The notes under the pieces were generated by a model that was not told the DNA's origin, ran no database searches, and worked only from the letters and a program-made list of their open reading frames with translations. From Neolewinella persica DSM 23188 (GTDB taxonomy: Bacteria > Bacteroidota > Bacteroidia > Chitinophagales > Saprospiraceae): 64,000 bases of DNA. Position 1 is the first letter of the stretch; each line of letters opens with the position of its first letter. Location: assembly GCF_000373105.1 (NCBI RefSeq), contig NZ_KB890418.1, positions 100,472-164,471 on the forward strand, written 5' to 3'. A program made the translations under genes and the position numbers. Shown here piece after piece: positions 1 to 8,135 of this stretch.

Positions 1-923
1 ATTCCCCTTGCCGAAACATCGGTTGATATCAAAATCTGAAGGCTTTCATTTCTAAAGGCGCGCATTACTTTATCTCGCTCTTTTTGTTGCATATCACCTT
101 CTAAAGCTCCCACCGTAAAACCTTTGCTGTGCAGTTGCTTTGTTAGTTTCTGGGTTCCGGCTTTAGTCCTGCAAAATATGATTCCTCTTTTGCCTTGTCG
201 CTTCTTAAGAAGCATTACAATGGTATTTACTTTATCCTTGATACTGGTATTGATAAAATGATGTGAAATATTTTCATTTACCAACGAATTCCTGTTCACT
301 TCAACTCTAACGGCATCGGCTGACATGTAGGTCCTGACGATTCGCTTAATCTCTTCAGGCATTGTAGCAGAAAACAACCAGGTATTTCGTCTGGACGTAT
401 TGTGCTGCAGGATCCTGTTCAAATCTTCTTTAAAACCCATACTCAGCATTTCATCCGCTTCATCAAGAACTAGTGTCTTAACGTTTGAAATATCTACTGC
501 GCCACGCTCAATTAAATCAAGCAAACGACCTGGTGTTGCAACAACAACATGGGTGGGTCTGGTCAAGGCCTTGATTTGGCGGGTTATCCTCTCTCCACCG
601 TAAACACCTTCAGCAAAAATCATCTCATCAAGGTACTTGGTAAACCTGAAGAGTTGCTTTTGTATTTGCTGCACAAGCTCGCGCGTTGGCGCAATGATTA
701 AGCCTTGTACTTGTGGTTTGTTGGCATCAATGGAACTTAAAAGCGGCAAGCCAAAAGCCGCGGTCTTTCCTGTTCCTGTTTGCGCTAAGCCGATAAGGTC
801 GGTTTTGGTCCCTAAAAGCGTTGGTATTACGGCAGCTTGAATCTCCGTTGGCGTTATGATATTGAGTTCTTTCAGTGCTTTTATGTAAGCCTTACTTACG
901 CCTAAGTCAGAAAATGTTGCCAT
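1..923 (-). CDS. DEAD-box ATP-dependent RNA helicase, 3' end cut by the window
   Basis: ATP-dependent RNA helicase of the DEAD-box family, which unwinds RNA duplexes or remodels RNPs during ribosome assembly and mRNA turnover. About 307 residues are visible and the gene runs off the left edge, so the end of the RecA2 domain and any C-terminal tail are missing. In order: Q-motif (PTEIQ, residues 25-29), Walker A AQTGTGKT (47-54), PTREL (Ia), TPGR (Ib), DEAD (154-157), SAT (III), and near the edge STDVSARG (V). The ATG at 921-923 lies about 10 nt after a good Bacteroidota promoter, so the leader is very short. The gene is divergent from the DUF1853 gene at 967. The family is certain; the subfamily (DeaD, RhlE or other) cannot be fixed without the C-terminus. 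Confidence 0.95.
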   Translation of the reverse strand, partial: MATFSDLGVSKAYIKALKELNIITPTEIQAAVIPTLLGTKTDLIGLAQTGTGKTAAFGLPLLSSIDANKPQVQGLIIAPTRELVQQIQKQLFRFTKYLDEMIFAEGVYGGERITRQIKALTRPTHVVVATPGRLLDLIERGAVDISNVKTLVLDEADEMLSMGFKEDLNRILQHNTSRRNTWLFSATMPEEIKRIVRTYMSADAVRVEVNRNSLVNENISHHFINTSIKDKVNTIVMLLKKRQGKRGIIFCRTKAGTQKLTKQLHSKGFTVGALEGDMQQKERDKVMRAFRNESLQILISTDVSARG

Positions 924-938
924 AATTTATATTTGACA

Positions 939-967
939 CAAAGGTAGTTCGTACTTTCGGCAATCAA
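939..967 (-). promoter_or_regulatory. Bacteroidota-type promoter for the DEAD-box helicase
   Basis: On the minus strand a TTG (965-967), an 18-nt spacer and TACCTTTG (939-946) fit the Bacteroidota consensus TTG-N17-23-TAnnTTTG. The helicase start codon at 923 follows directly. On the plus strand a related TACTTTCG-like box precedes the ATG at 967, so the two divergent promoters overlap almost completely. Confidence 0.6.
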
Positions 968-1776
968 TGGATTTAGCAACTAAATTGCGTTATCAAGGCT
1001 GTATCTCTACACCACCGCTATGGAAAAGTGAGACGGTATCTCCCTTCAAACAAATTGAGCTGGCCACTACCGCAGAAGCTGTTGATGATTCCGTGATCTT
1101 CAAGAATCATCGTTTGGGCAAACTCGTAGAAGAGTTCGTCTTTCACCAGGTGAAAAGCCGACCTTCCACCTCCTGGATTGATGATAACGTGCAGATTCAA
1201 AAGGACAAACGAACAGTTGGAGAAATTGACGCCTTGTTCTATGATGACGGAAGGCCCGTTCACCTGGAAATCGCCTATAAATTTTACCTGTACGATACCA
1301 TCGAAGACTACGATGAGCCACTGGCTTACTGGATTGGCCCAAACCGTAAGGATAGTCTGTTCTATAAATTGGGGAAGCTTCACCTTAAGCAGTTTGCGCT
1401 TCTGCACAGTGAATTAACCAGGCCTTATCTGGAAGACTATAAGTTAGAGGTAAGTACCATCAGACAAATGCTGTGTTTCAAAGCACAACTGTTTTTACCG
1501 TACCAAAACAGAAGTGTTGGCGTTAGCCCATTAAATAGTGACTGTGTAGCAGGTTTTTATCTCGCCTTTCGTGAGATAGCCCTATTTAAAGGGCTTAAAT
1601 TTTTTATTCCTGTTAAACTGGATTGGCTGATCGCTCCACATCATGACGTTGAATGGATCAGTTATGCTTCGGCCATAGAAATAATTGAAATTGACATTAT
1701 CAGCAAGCGATCACCTTTGGTTTGGGTGAAGCAAAATGATGGGGTAATTGGGAAGTTTTTTGTGGTGTTTTGGTGA
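967..1776 (+). CDS. DUF1853 family protein (PD-(D/E)XK nuclease-like fold)
   Basis: A 269-residue protein matching the DUF1853 family, which sequence studies place in the PD-(D/E)XK nuclease superfamily; its cellular role is unknown. The strongest signature is GEIDALF followed by HLEIAYKFYL near residues 88-110, giving the D...ExxxK arrangement of the fold. After it come WIGPN and a KLGKLHLKQF segment, matching the family's W-GPN and K-L--L--HQL blocks. No signal peptide or membrane segment is seen, so it should be cytoplasmic. It is a single gene divergent from the helicase with only 43 bases between the start codons. The family is assigned from motifs; nuclease activity is inference. Confidence 0.8.
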   Translation: MDLATKLRYQGCISTPPLWKSETVSPFKQIELATTAEAVDDSVIFKNHRLGKLVEEFVFHQVKSRPSTSWIDDNVQIQKDKRTVGEIDALFYDDGRPVHLEIAYKFYLYDTIEDYDEPLAYWIGPNRKDSLFYKLGKLHLKQFALLHSELTRPYLEDYKLEVSTIRQMLCFKAQLFLPYQNRSVGVSPLNSDCVAGFYLAFREIALFKGLKFFIPVKLDWLIAPHHDVEWISYASAIEIIEIDIISKRSPLVWVKQNDGVIGKFFVVFW

Positions 1777-2013
1777 TTTTAACCTGCTCGCATCGTCAAT
1801 TACTCGTCGGCCGGAGCGAGACGTAGAAGGAAGCTCGTTCGCCAAGTAATAATGCGTTGGTTATAACCTCTTGTTCAATAAGTCGGGCCTTTCAGGCCGG
1901 CAAATAGCCAAACCTTAAATACTGTACATACAGCCACCGAATGTGTAACGCTTTGCATTTTGCTTGCATAGAGGGCTGAATACCCTCTTGTTTTACCGCT
2001 AACTCCACTCGCC
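1777..2013. other. Intergenic stretch, nothing clear
   Basis: A 237-base gap. It holds a short palindrome CTGTACATACAG near 1920 and a phrase resembling text at 20500-20530 (TCGGCCG..ACGAGACGTAG). No gene fragment, terminator or clear promoter was recognised. Confidence 0.4.
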
Positions 2014-2676
2014 ATGCGCAGTTCTAGCCTCATCCTGCTTATTTTTTTTAGCAGCCTCCTCACAGCTCAGGTAGGGGTAAATACTCCCACACCCTCCCAG
2101 GCCCTTGATGTTATGGGTAAAATTCAGGTATCCGACGATGCAACGCCACCAGAGCGCGGTACCATCCGCTTTAACGATCAGACCAGCGAATTTGAGGGCT
2201 ATAACGGGAGGGAATGGAAAGTGCTCTCGCTTGACAAGAGCAGCGATACCCCCACCGGCCCCATTCCCTACGGAGGTTTTTCTTCCCCCGTCCCCGTCGG
2301 TAACACCGAGGCCGTAAACTGCACTTTTGAAAAATCTGGAGTAACCGGTGACCCCGGACCGAACTCCTTTACGCAGGTCCCTGCAGGCCACTATTTTATC
2401 ATTACCCACATAAATGTATTGGACAATAACCTGAGCACCGGGCTAGAACGGATGAATGTCAGCATAAGAGCAGGCACTTCCTTCAGCCGTTTCTCAACCG
2501 CGCTTCGTTATGCTGGTACCAATCACTCTTTTCCGCCCATTTCCGGTAGCCTCACCAGCCCACTGATCATTCTCCGGCCCGGAGAAAACATTCGCATTTT
2601 CAACAATGCGAATATTAGTCAGACTACGCTCAATGTCGCTTTTCGTGGCTTTTTAGTGGAGGATTTGACTTATTGA
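2014..2676 (+). CDS. Secreted hypothetical protein with fibre-like N-terminal module
   Basis: 220 residues. Residues 1-18 form a Sec signal peptide (hydrophobic LILLIFFSSLLTA, then Q19). The next part, VGVNTPTPSQALDV then GTIRFNDQTSEFEGYNGREW, is the module that opens many Bacteroidota fibre-like or S74-associated surface proteins. The remaining ~130 residues look beta-rich (GHYFIITHINVLDNN, RPGENIRIFNNANIS) and were not recognised. There is no T9SS tail and no S74 chaperone domain, so this is a short stand-alone version. The ATG at 2014 is chosen because it gives a proper signal peptide. Location is probably periplasm or surface; function unknown. Confidence 0.75.
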   Translation: MRSSSLILLIFFSSLLTAQVGVNTPTPSQALDVMGKIQVSDDATPPERGTIRFNDQTSEFEGYNGREWKVLSLDKSSDTPTGPIPYGGFSSPVPVGNTEAVNCTFEKSGVTGDPGPNSFTQVPAGHYFIITHINVLDNNLSTGLERMNVSIRAGTSFSRFSTALRYAGTNHSFPPISGSLTSPLIILRPGENIRIFNNANISQTTLNVAFRGFLVEDLTY

Positions 2677-2867
2677 GGTAAAGGAGACCAAACGTAGGTT
2701 CGTTACTTACTTCCTACTCACGTGCAAAAAATAGTACATTAAATTACGGTTTTTGCAAGGGGCGCAGTCTCGTAATTTCCGCAACGACTGTAATCTTTGG
2801 GATAACTCCTTCAACCTAATTGGCTGAATTTAGGGACTGGGAAAATGCAGTAGTTTGAACTGTTCAA

Positions 2868-3269
2868 CTAAACAAAGTCATCATTCCCTAAAGGTTTTCT
2901 CACAATTTCCTTTAACTCCAGGTTTTTGGGCTCCTCCAAGAGGTCTTTCTCTTGTCTGATCTGGTCTTTGAGTTCCCTTTTCCGTGTCAGTCTTTCTAAT
3001 TCTTTCTCTAACTCATTCTCCTCCCAATTAGGACTAATGCCGAGGACTTCTAAGTTCTCTGTTCCAAAAGCGGTAAAGTAATGAGCTACTAAACCAACCC
3101 CCCAACTTAGGGAGACAATTATCACCGGAAGTAATTCACCATTGTTTTCAAAATGCATGATGGCATAAAGCATCCCGATGGTAAACACATAAGCTATGAG
3201 GTGGTAAAAGAATCCCTTTTTAGCTTTTACCTTTCTATGCGCCTTTTCGTAAATATCTTCGTTCTGCAT
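2868..3269 (-). CDS. 2TM domain-containing membrane protein
   Basis: 133 residues of the small 2TM domain type found in Bacteroidota. The N-terminal YEKAHRKVKAKKGFFYHL is followed by two membrane helices (roughly 20-38 and 46-66), with the loop FENNGELLPV between them and GLVAHYFTAFG at the end of the second helix, as expected for the family. The C-terminal half (about 80-133) is highly charged (ELEKELERLTRKREL) and probably a cytoplasmic helix or coiled coil. It stands alone, convergent with nothing nearby. The biochemical role of the family is not known; some members are fused to histidine kinases, but this one is not. Confidence 0.8.
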   Translation of the reverse strand: MQNEDIYEKAHRKVKAKKGFFYHLIAYVFTIGMLYAIMHFENNGELLPVIIVSLSWGVGLVAHYFTAFGTENLEVLGISPNWEENELEKELERLTRKRELKDQIRQEKDLLEEPKNLELKEIVRKPLGNDDFV

Positions 3270-3445
3270 CTTGTAGTATTTTTTGCTGATTTTAAAATCT
3301 GATTTTTTTAAAATTTACTTCAGCGCGTGTCTGAAATTAATACTTCGGGAGGGGCTAACGGGAAGTGTACGTGTAGCCCAGGGACTACCGGTCTAAAGCC
3401 AGGTCCATCAGCCCCCTACAGACGCTGCCCCAAAACCATTCCATT

Positions 3446-3462
3446 GCACCTGCGGCCGCGCC
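3446..3462 (+). repeat. Dispersed 17-nt motif, exact copy (intergenic)
   Basis: Exact copy of GCACCTGCGGCCGCGCC, preceded by ATT. It lies 13 bases beyond the stop codon of the YfhO-type gene at 3476 and between two minus-strand genes. It belongs to a family with 14 members in this window. Confidence 0.8.
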
Positions 3463-3475
3463 AAAAAGGGAATCG

Positions 3476-5974
3476 CTACGCTGCCTGCTCCTTCTTCCGG
3501 GCCTCCATAACCGAGTACCCAATATATCCCAGCAGTCCCAAAATTACCAGCAAACTACAGATCATAGATATTGGCCGACCAACAAAGTAGCTGGTGGGCC
3601 GGAACTCCATGCTAATGGTATGCTGCCCCGCAGGTACACGTAAGCCGCGCAACAGGTAGTTGGTCCGGATGAGGTTAGCGGGCTGTCCGTCAATGGTCGC
3701 TTCCCAACCGAGGTCGGGCCCGTACCACATTTCAGAAAACACCACCAGCTGCTCGGTGGGAGAATTGAAACTATACGAAAGTGCGTTGGGGGTATACTCC
3801 GTTAGCTGTACCGCGCCCTGACCGGTTGGCTGCAAGCCGGCAATCTCATTCGCAAATTCCTGGTGGACAATCGCCGTCGCTTTCAGGTCGGGCACCGAGC
3901 CCAGGGCCGCAAACTCTGCGTCGTTGGTGGGCACCGTCTGGATGGCATTCGCCAGCCAGGCATGGCCGAAAGCTGCCGGATTCACCTGGGCGCGGGGTGC
4001 GCCATCTTGTCCCGGTAATATGAACCACTTAACGTTGAGCATATTGAAAAGGGCCTGGTCTTCGCGGGCAGGGTAATTGTATTTGTAGGCATTTTCATTG
4101 CGCGCCAGGTAGCCGTCAATAACATCATTAATGCGGCGCATCTTAACCGCCGAATACCCGCCAACACTCTTGTGAAAGTAACTGGTACTGGCGTCCTGGA
4201 AGGCGCTGACCGTAGCGTTATACACCCGGAAGTTCGGGTCTTTGTCTTGCAGGATGGTGTTGTCGGCCGCAGTTGCCTGGTAAGGCGCTGCGGAAGCCGG
4301 GACCCGACGCCAGTCTTTGGCTTCCATCCGGGTGCTGTTGATGCCCGTGAAGTCCACGGCGATCAGCGCTGCGAGGATAAGGCCGCCAATCATCGGACTG
4401 ATGGTGCGACGGAACATAAGGAAGATCGCGCCGAAGGTGAGACCAACGAAAAGGAAGCTGCGCCAGGCGCCGTCTGCATACATCGACCGTCTGGTGTCTA
4501 CCAGGGCATCCAGTACCGCAGCGGTGTTGGGGTTGTCGGCCGGGAGAATGCTTCCGTCTCCCGCCGCCTTAAAGTCGATGAAGGAAGGGACGATTACCGT
4601 AATGATCAGACCAAGCGCGAAACTGGTGATACCAGAAAACAGTAACTGCTTGCGGGCTTTTTCTTCGTCCGTGTCCAGTGTTTTCAACCAATCGTGAACC
4701 CCGACGATGCCCAGAAAGACCATCATGAAGGTAGAAATGCTGAGCGCAGAACTCGGCGCACGGAAGAGGCTCAGGAAGGGTAGGGTGTCGTACAGGAAAT
4801 GGTTGATGCCCTCCGCATTCTTGCCCATACTGAGCAGAAAAATGAAGAATGTGCCGGCACCAAGCCAGATGGCAATGGTGCGTCGTGCGGTAAACAACCC
4901 GAACAGGAACAATGCCCAAACTACGGCACCCAGGTAAGCCGGCCCTTCGGTGAAGGGCAGCGAGCCGTGGTACATGGGGAAACGAAAAACGGACTGCTGG
5001 GGGGCACCGAATTTGCGCAGTGCTTTGCCGAGGTCGGTTTTATTGCTGACTTGCTGGCCGTTTCCGCCACCAGCTGCCAATGGCGAGTAGGTGGCCAACA
5101 GATCTTTCAGGCCGTTACTCCACTGCATGGCGTAGTCCCATTCGAGGCCGTCGTCGGGAACGGCGGCGTTAGGATCACGGATATCTGTTTTGACGACGGT
5201 TTCCAGCTTTTGCCCGCCGCGCATGGTCTCTGCAGTGTACTGTTTGGTTGTCCACAATAAGCTGGCACCGGATCCGATGGCGAGGAATAATCCGAGGATC
5301 AATACCCCCATGGCCTTGCCGAAATGGGGTAGTTCTCCCGCTTTGAAGTCTTTTACCAGCCGGGCCACTCCGTAAAAGAGCAGTGTAAGCCCAAAGTAAT
5401 AGAGCATTTGAGGGTGGTTGCTGGCAATTGCCAGCCCCATACCGAAGGCAAAAACCAGTCCGCCGAGCAGGTATTTTTTCTGAAAAGCCAACAGTACACC
5501 CGCTGCGACCAAGGGCAGGTAGAATACCGTAAGCACCTTAGTCATGTGCCCCGCTTCAAAAAGGACGAAGCCGTTGGTGGCCAGCCCTGCCCCCAGTGCC
5601 CCGGCAATACTTAGCCAGGGGCTGACGCCGATCAGGATCAATAAAAGGTAACAGGCGAGCATACCCGCAAAGAAATAGCCGGCGGGCCGGGCCATGAACC
5701 CGTTAAAAAGTTTACCCGATTTTTTAATGAGGTTTCCCGATGCTGGCGGACTGATCTGGTACGTTGGCATTCCGCCAAAGTTGGTGCCGGTCCACAAAGC
5801 TTCTTCTCCTGACTTAGCTTCGTACTGGGTTGTTTCCCGTACTGAGCCCAGGTAAGCATTAATGTCTCCCTTTGGCAGGCTTTTTCCCTGAAATTGTGGG
5901 GCAAAGAGAAAAAATACCGTTGCGAAGAAGACGCCAACGGCGATCAGGTGCGGGATAAAGCTTTTAAAATTCAT
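3476..5974 (-). CDS. YfhO-family multi-pass membrane protein
   Basis: 832-residue integral membrane protein of the YfhO family, polytopic proteins linked in other bacteria to glycosylation of lipoteichoic acid or cell-surface polymers and resembling GT-C glycosyltransferases. About a dozen hydrophobic helices fill residues 1-550 (the first at about 8-27), and a long extracytoplasmic region with Tyr/Asn-rich segments follows before a last helix near 795-818. The motif after helix 1, SLPKGDINAYLG, holds the acidic residue usual in the first loop. The C-terminal FSEMWYGPDLGW and RTNYLLRGLRVPAGQHTI match the typical YfhO ending. It starts 9 bases after gpsA, so the two are probably co-transcribed. 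The acceptor is not known here; transferase activity is inferred from the family. Confidence 0.85.
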   Translation of the reverse strand: MNFKSFIPHLIAVGVFFATVFFLFAPQFQGKSLPKGDINAYLGSVRETTQYEAKSGEEALWTGTNFGGMPTYQISPPASGNLIKKSGKLFNGFMARPAGYFFAGMLACYLLLILIGVSPWLSIAGALGAGLATNGFVLFEAGHMTKVLTVFYLPLVAAGVLLAFQKKYLLGGLVFAFGMGLAIASNHPQMLYYFGLTLLFYGVARLVKDFKAGELPHFGKAMGVLILGLFLAIGSGASLLWTTKQYTAETMRGGQKLETVVKTDIRDPNAAVPDDGLEWDYAMQWSNGLKDLLATYSPLAAGGGNGQQVSNKTDLGKALRKFGAPQQSVFRFPMYHGSLPFTEGPAYLGAVVWALFLFGLFTARRTIAIWLGAGTFFIFLLSMGKNAEGINHFLYDTLPFLSLFRAPSSALSISTFMMVFLGIVGVHDWLKTLDTDEEKARKQLLFSGITSFALGLIITVIVPSFIDFKAAGDGSILPADNPNTAAVLDALVDTRRSMYADGAWRSFLFVGLTFGAIFLMFRRTISPMIGGLILAALIAVDFTGINSTRMEAKDWRRVPASAAPYQATAADNTILQDKDPNFRVYNATVSAFQDASTSYFHKSVGGYSAVKMRRINDVIDGYLARNENAYKYNYPAREDQALFNMLNVKWFILPGQDGAPRAQVNPAAFGHAWLANAIQTVPTNDAEFAALGSVPDLKATAIVHQEFANEIAGLQPTGQGAVQLTEYTPNALSYSFNSPTEQLVVFSEMWYGPDLGWEATIDGQPANLIRTNYLLRGLRVPAGQHTISMEFRPTSYFVGRPISMICSLLVILGLLGYIGYSVMEARKKEQAA

Positions 5975-5983
5975 GTGGGTAGC

Positions 5984-7024
5984 TTATAAAAAGTCGACGT
6001 CGACTTCGTAAGGATACGTAATCAGAAAGTCCATTGCCTCTGCAATGGGATAGTTCTCAAACACGATGCGGTAGAGCATCTCGGTAATGGGCGCACGCAG
6101 GCGCAGGTTCTTCGCCAGGTGGCGGGTGATCATCAGCGTCCGTACGCCTTCGGCAAGTTCCTGGCTGGTAGCACGTACTTCCTCCAGGTTTTCTCCGGAG
6201 CCAAGGCGAAAGCCAAACGTGTAATTCCGGCTTTTGCTCGAAGTGGCGGTGGCAATAAGGTCCCCGATACCGGCGGTACCAAAGAACGCCGTGTTGTCGC
6301 TTCCTAACGCCCGGCCGAAGTGAATCATTTCGTGGAGGCCCCGCGTAATGAGCATCGCCTGTACATTTTTGCCCAGTCCGTACCCTTTCAGGATGCCGGA
6401 GCCAAGGGCCACCACATTTTTAAGTACACCGGCGAGTTCGGCACCCAGGAGGTCGTGGGTATGAAAAACGTGCAGCTGCGGGGAGCTGAGAACGGCATCC
6501 GCCCGTTGAATGACTTCGTCGAATTTACTGGCGATGGCGGAGGCCGAAGGTTGCCCGTCAAGCAATTCCCGGGCCAGGTTGGGGCCTGCCAGAGCGCCGA
6601 CACGCACGACCACGCTTTCCTCCAGGATGACCTCAGTCATGGTATGCACCTGCCGGCGGTCGATGCCGGTCATCGGGATGTCCTGCTCGTCCACCCCCGT
6701 AATGTCGAAACCTTTGGTACCGTGAATCATCACGTGGCTGGGCTGGAGGTGCTTGGTGACCGAGCGCATCATGTCCCGGAAATTATTGGAAGGGACGATG
6801 GGAAGAATCAGCTGACACCGATCGGCAATCTCCTCAAAATCATTGAGTACCGTTACCCGGTCGTGAAGTTTCACCCCGAAGCGCAAACGGTCTTTTTGGA
6901 GCTTCTCGGCCAACTCCTTATTGCGGCTGTAAACCAGGACCTCGGTGTTGAGGGCCAAAAGGTTGGCCATAGCCGTGCCGAAGGTGCCGGCACCAATGAT
7001 CCCAACAGTTTCTGGTTTTGGCAT
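5984..7024 (-). CDS. gpsA: Glycerol-3-phosphate dehydrogenase [NAD(P)+]
   Basis: Reduces dihydroxyacetone phosphate to sn-glycerol-3-phosphate, the backbone for phospholipid synthesis, in the cytoplasm. 346 residues from the ATG at 7022-7024, close to the E. coli length. An in-frame ATG at 7117 would add 31 residues with no counterpart in the family, so the later start is chosen. The N-terminal Rossmann motif GIIGAGTFGTAMA lies at residues 8-20. IHGTKGFD carries one conserved Lys. GVLKNVVALGSGI holds the catalytic Lys region, and AGIGDLIATATSSKSRNY is the typical C-terminal block. It lies upstream of the YfhO-type gene (9 bases apart), a pairing consistent with envelope biogenesis. Confidence 0.96.
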   Translation of the reverse strand: MPKPETVGIIGAGTFGTAMANLLALNTEVLVYSRNKELAEKLQKDRLRFGVKLHDRVTVLNDFEEIADRCQLILPIVPSNNFRDMMRSVTKHLQPSHVMIHGTKGFDITGVDEQDIPMTGIDRRQVHTMTEVILEESVVVRVGALAGPNLARELLDGQPSASAIASKFDEVIQRADAVLSSPQLHVFHTHDLLGAELAGVLKNVVALGSGILKGYGLGKNVQAMLITRGLHEMIHFGRALGSDNTAFFGTAGIGDLIATATSSKSRNYTFGFRLGSGENLEEVRATSQELAEGVRTLMITRHLAKNLRLRAPITEMLYRIVFENYPIAEAMDFLITYPYEVDVDFL

Positions 7025-7191
7025 AAGGGGAATATGGGTTAGAAAGCACAAGGTACGTTTTGCCGCTATAAATCGCAGCGCAATCCTAAGAAACCCACTC
7101 TCACGCCACATCCCCATGGGTTAAGGCTATTGAAAACGCCACACGTTTTTAATCAAAGCTTCCGTCACCTGATAATTTTGTGAGTAGGCCG

Positions 7192-7596
7192 CTATAAATC
7201 GTCCTCCTGATCGTCAAAACCGTCCTTAAAACGCGTGATCGTCCGACGTTCCCGTTTGGTGGGCCGACCTGAGCCCCGCTCCCGGAATTCGGTGCCGGCT
7301 TTACCGACGAACCAATCCTTGTACTTGTTGAGTTCTTCCTGGGGCGTGTGGTCTTCGTAGCAGGTAATGGCAATTGGCGCGCCGACGCGCTTTTCAATCA
7401 GGCGAAGTACTTCATATTCCAGGCTGAAACCATTCTTCTGCACGGTGATGCGATCACCGACGGTAACGGACGTGCTGGGCTTGGTGGTTGCGCCGTTGAG
7501 GCGAACCTTTCCCTGACGGACGGTGTCTCCCGACAATGTCCTGCTCTTGAAAATGCGAACGGCCCAGAGCCATTTGTCAATACGTACTTTCTCCAT
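7192..7596 (-). CDS. S4-domain RNA-binding protein (Hsp15-like)
   Basis: 134 residues from the ATG at 7594-7596, the same size as E. coli Hsp15 (HslR), which binds stalled 50S subunits. Upstream in-frame codons back to 7881 give low-complexity Pro/Leu sequence and contain a copy of the dispersed motif, so they are judged non-coding. The S4 fold covers residues 1-60: RIDKWLWAVRIFKSRTLS, then RQGKVRLNG and the strand GDRITVQK. The C-terminus is basic (RPTKRERRTITRFK), as in rRNA-binding members, and ends in an acidic tail. Location is cytoplasmic. Identity as the functional HslR equivalent is likely but not proven; Bacteroidota often have several S4 paralogues. Confidence 0.88.
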   Translation of the reverse strand: MEKVRIDKWLWAVRIFKSRTLSGDTVRQGKVRLNGATTKPSTSVTVGDRITVQKNGFSLEYEVLRLIEKRVGAPIAITCYEDHTPQEELNKYKDWFVGKAGTEFRERGSGRPTKRERRTITRFKDGFDDQEDDL

Positions 7597-7694
7597 AGCT
7601 TGCTTGTGTGAAAGAAACGGTTTGAGGGTGGGGGATTGTTTAGCTTGAGGCATTTCTACTTTGATTTTAGTTTGATCCGGCGTTTTGTCCGGGA

Positions 7695-7711
7695 GGCGCG
7701 GACGCTGGTGC
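7695..7711 (-). repeat. Dispersed 17-nt motif, two mismatches
   Basis: GGCGCGGACGCTGGTGC, the motif on the minus strand with two differences from GGCGCGGCCGCAGGTGC. It lies about 100 bases upstream of the S4-domain gene and faces the exact copy at 7910. A degenerate member. Confidence 0.55.
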
Positions 7712-7909
7712 AGAGGAAGTTTGAGAGGCAGGGGAGGCAGTGACGGATGCTCGTTGACGCTGGCAATGTTTAGCTTGAGATTAGCCGTTCGACGGAGGAG
7801 CGAAAATGGGGATGTCCGTCTGATGGGGCATAGCCATAAGCCAGCACCGTAAGCATTCATTTGCACCCAATCCCCAAACACCTCTACTTTGCTCTAAAGT
7901 TTCCTTTTT

Positions 7910-7926
7910 GCACCTGCGGCCGCGCC
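7910..7926 (+). repeat. Dispersed 17-nt motif, exact copy (intergenic)
   Basis: Exact GCACCTGCGGCCGCGCC between the divergent S4-domain and pckA genes. It is followed directly by a low-complexity stretch (7931-7980) related to the repeats at 58.4 and 62.2 kb. Confidence 0.8.
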
Positions 7927-7930
7927 TTAT

Positions 7931-7980
7931 TGTTCAGTATACTGGATACTGATTCCTAAAAACTGAATCCTTAATACTGT
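7931..7980. repeat. Low-complexity CTGAATCC-type repeat, copy 1
   Basis: TTCAGTATACTGGATACTG, TCCTAAAAACTGAATCC and TAATACTGTAATACT form a run of short related words (CTGAATCC, TACTGAT). Similar runs lie at 58422-58490 and 62170-62256. It is non-coding. Confidence 0.5.
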
Positions 7981-8000
7981 AATACTACCTAAGCCTTCAC

Positions 8001-8008
8001 TAACTTTG
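8001..8008 (+). promoter_or_regulatory. Putative -7 box upstream of pckA
   Basis: TAACTTTG matches the Bacteroidota -7 consensus TAnnTTTG. No clear -33 TTG is seen. If used, it gives pckA an untranslated leader of about 120 nt, long enough for post-transcriptional control. Confidence 0.4.
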
Positions 8009-8135
8009 CAGCCTCAAATGCCGCATCCACCACCTTGGCGGCGCAGTGCACGCATTGTGTGCTGGAATTTAGCCAACCGGCCATCTTTTCAACTACCATT
8101 GATCGGTGGCTCTTTTTCTAAAACCAAATCAGTTC

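Noticed and set aside
4172..4645. 157-codon frame and several others opposite the YfhO-type gene
   Set aside because: The YfhO-type reading has membrane helices and family motifs; the others are antisense shadows.
6646..6662. Motif-like GCACCTGCCGGCGGTCG in gpsA
   Set aside because: About six differences from the consensus; probably chance.
7597..7881. N-terminal extension of the S4-domain protein
   Set aside because: The extra 95 residues are Pro/Leu-rich, lack family similarity and include a copy of the dispersed motif; the ATG at 7596 matches the family start.
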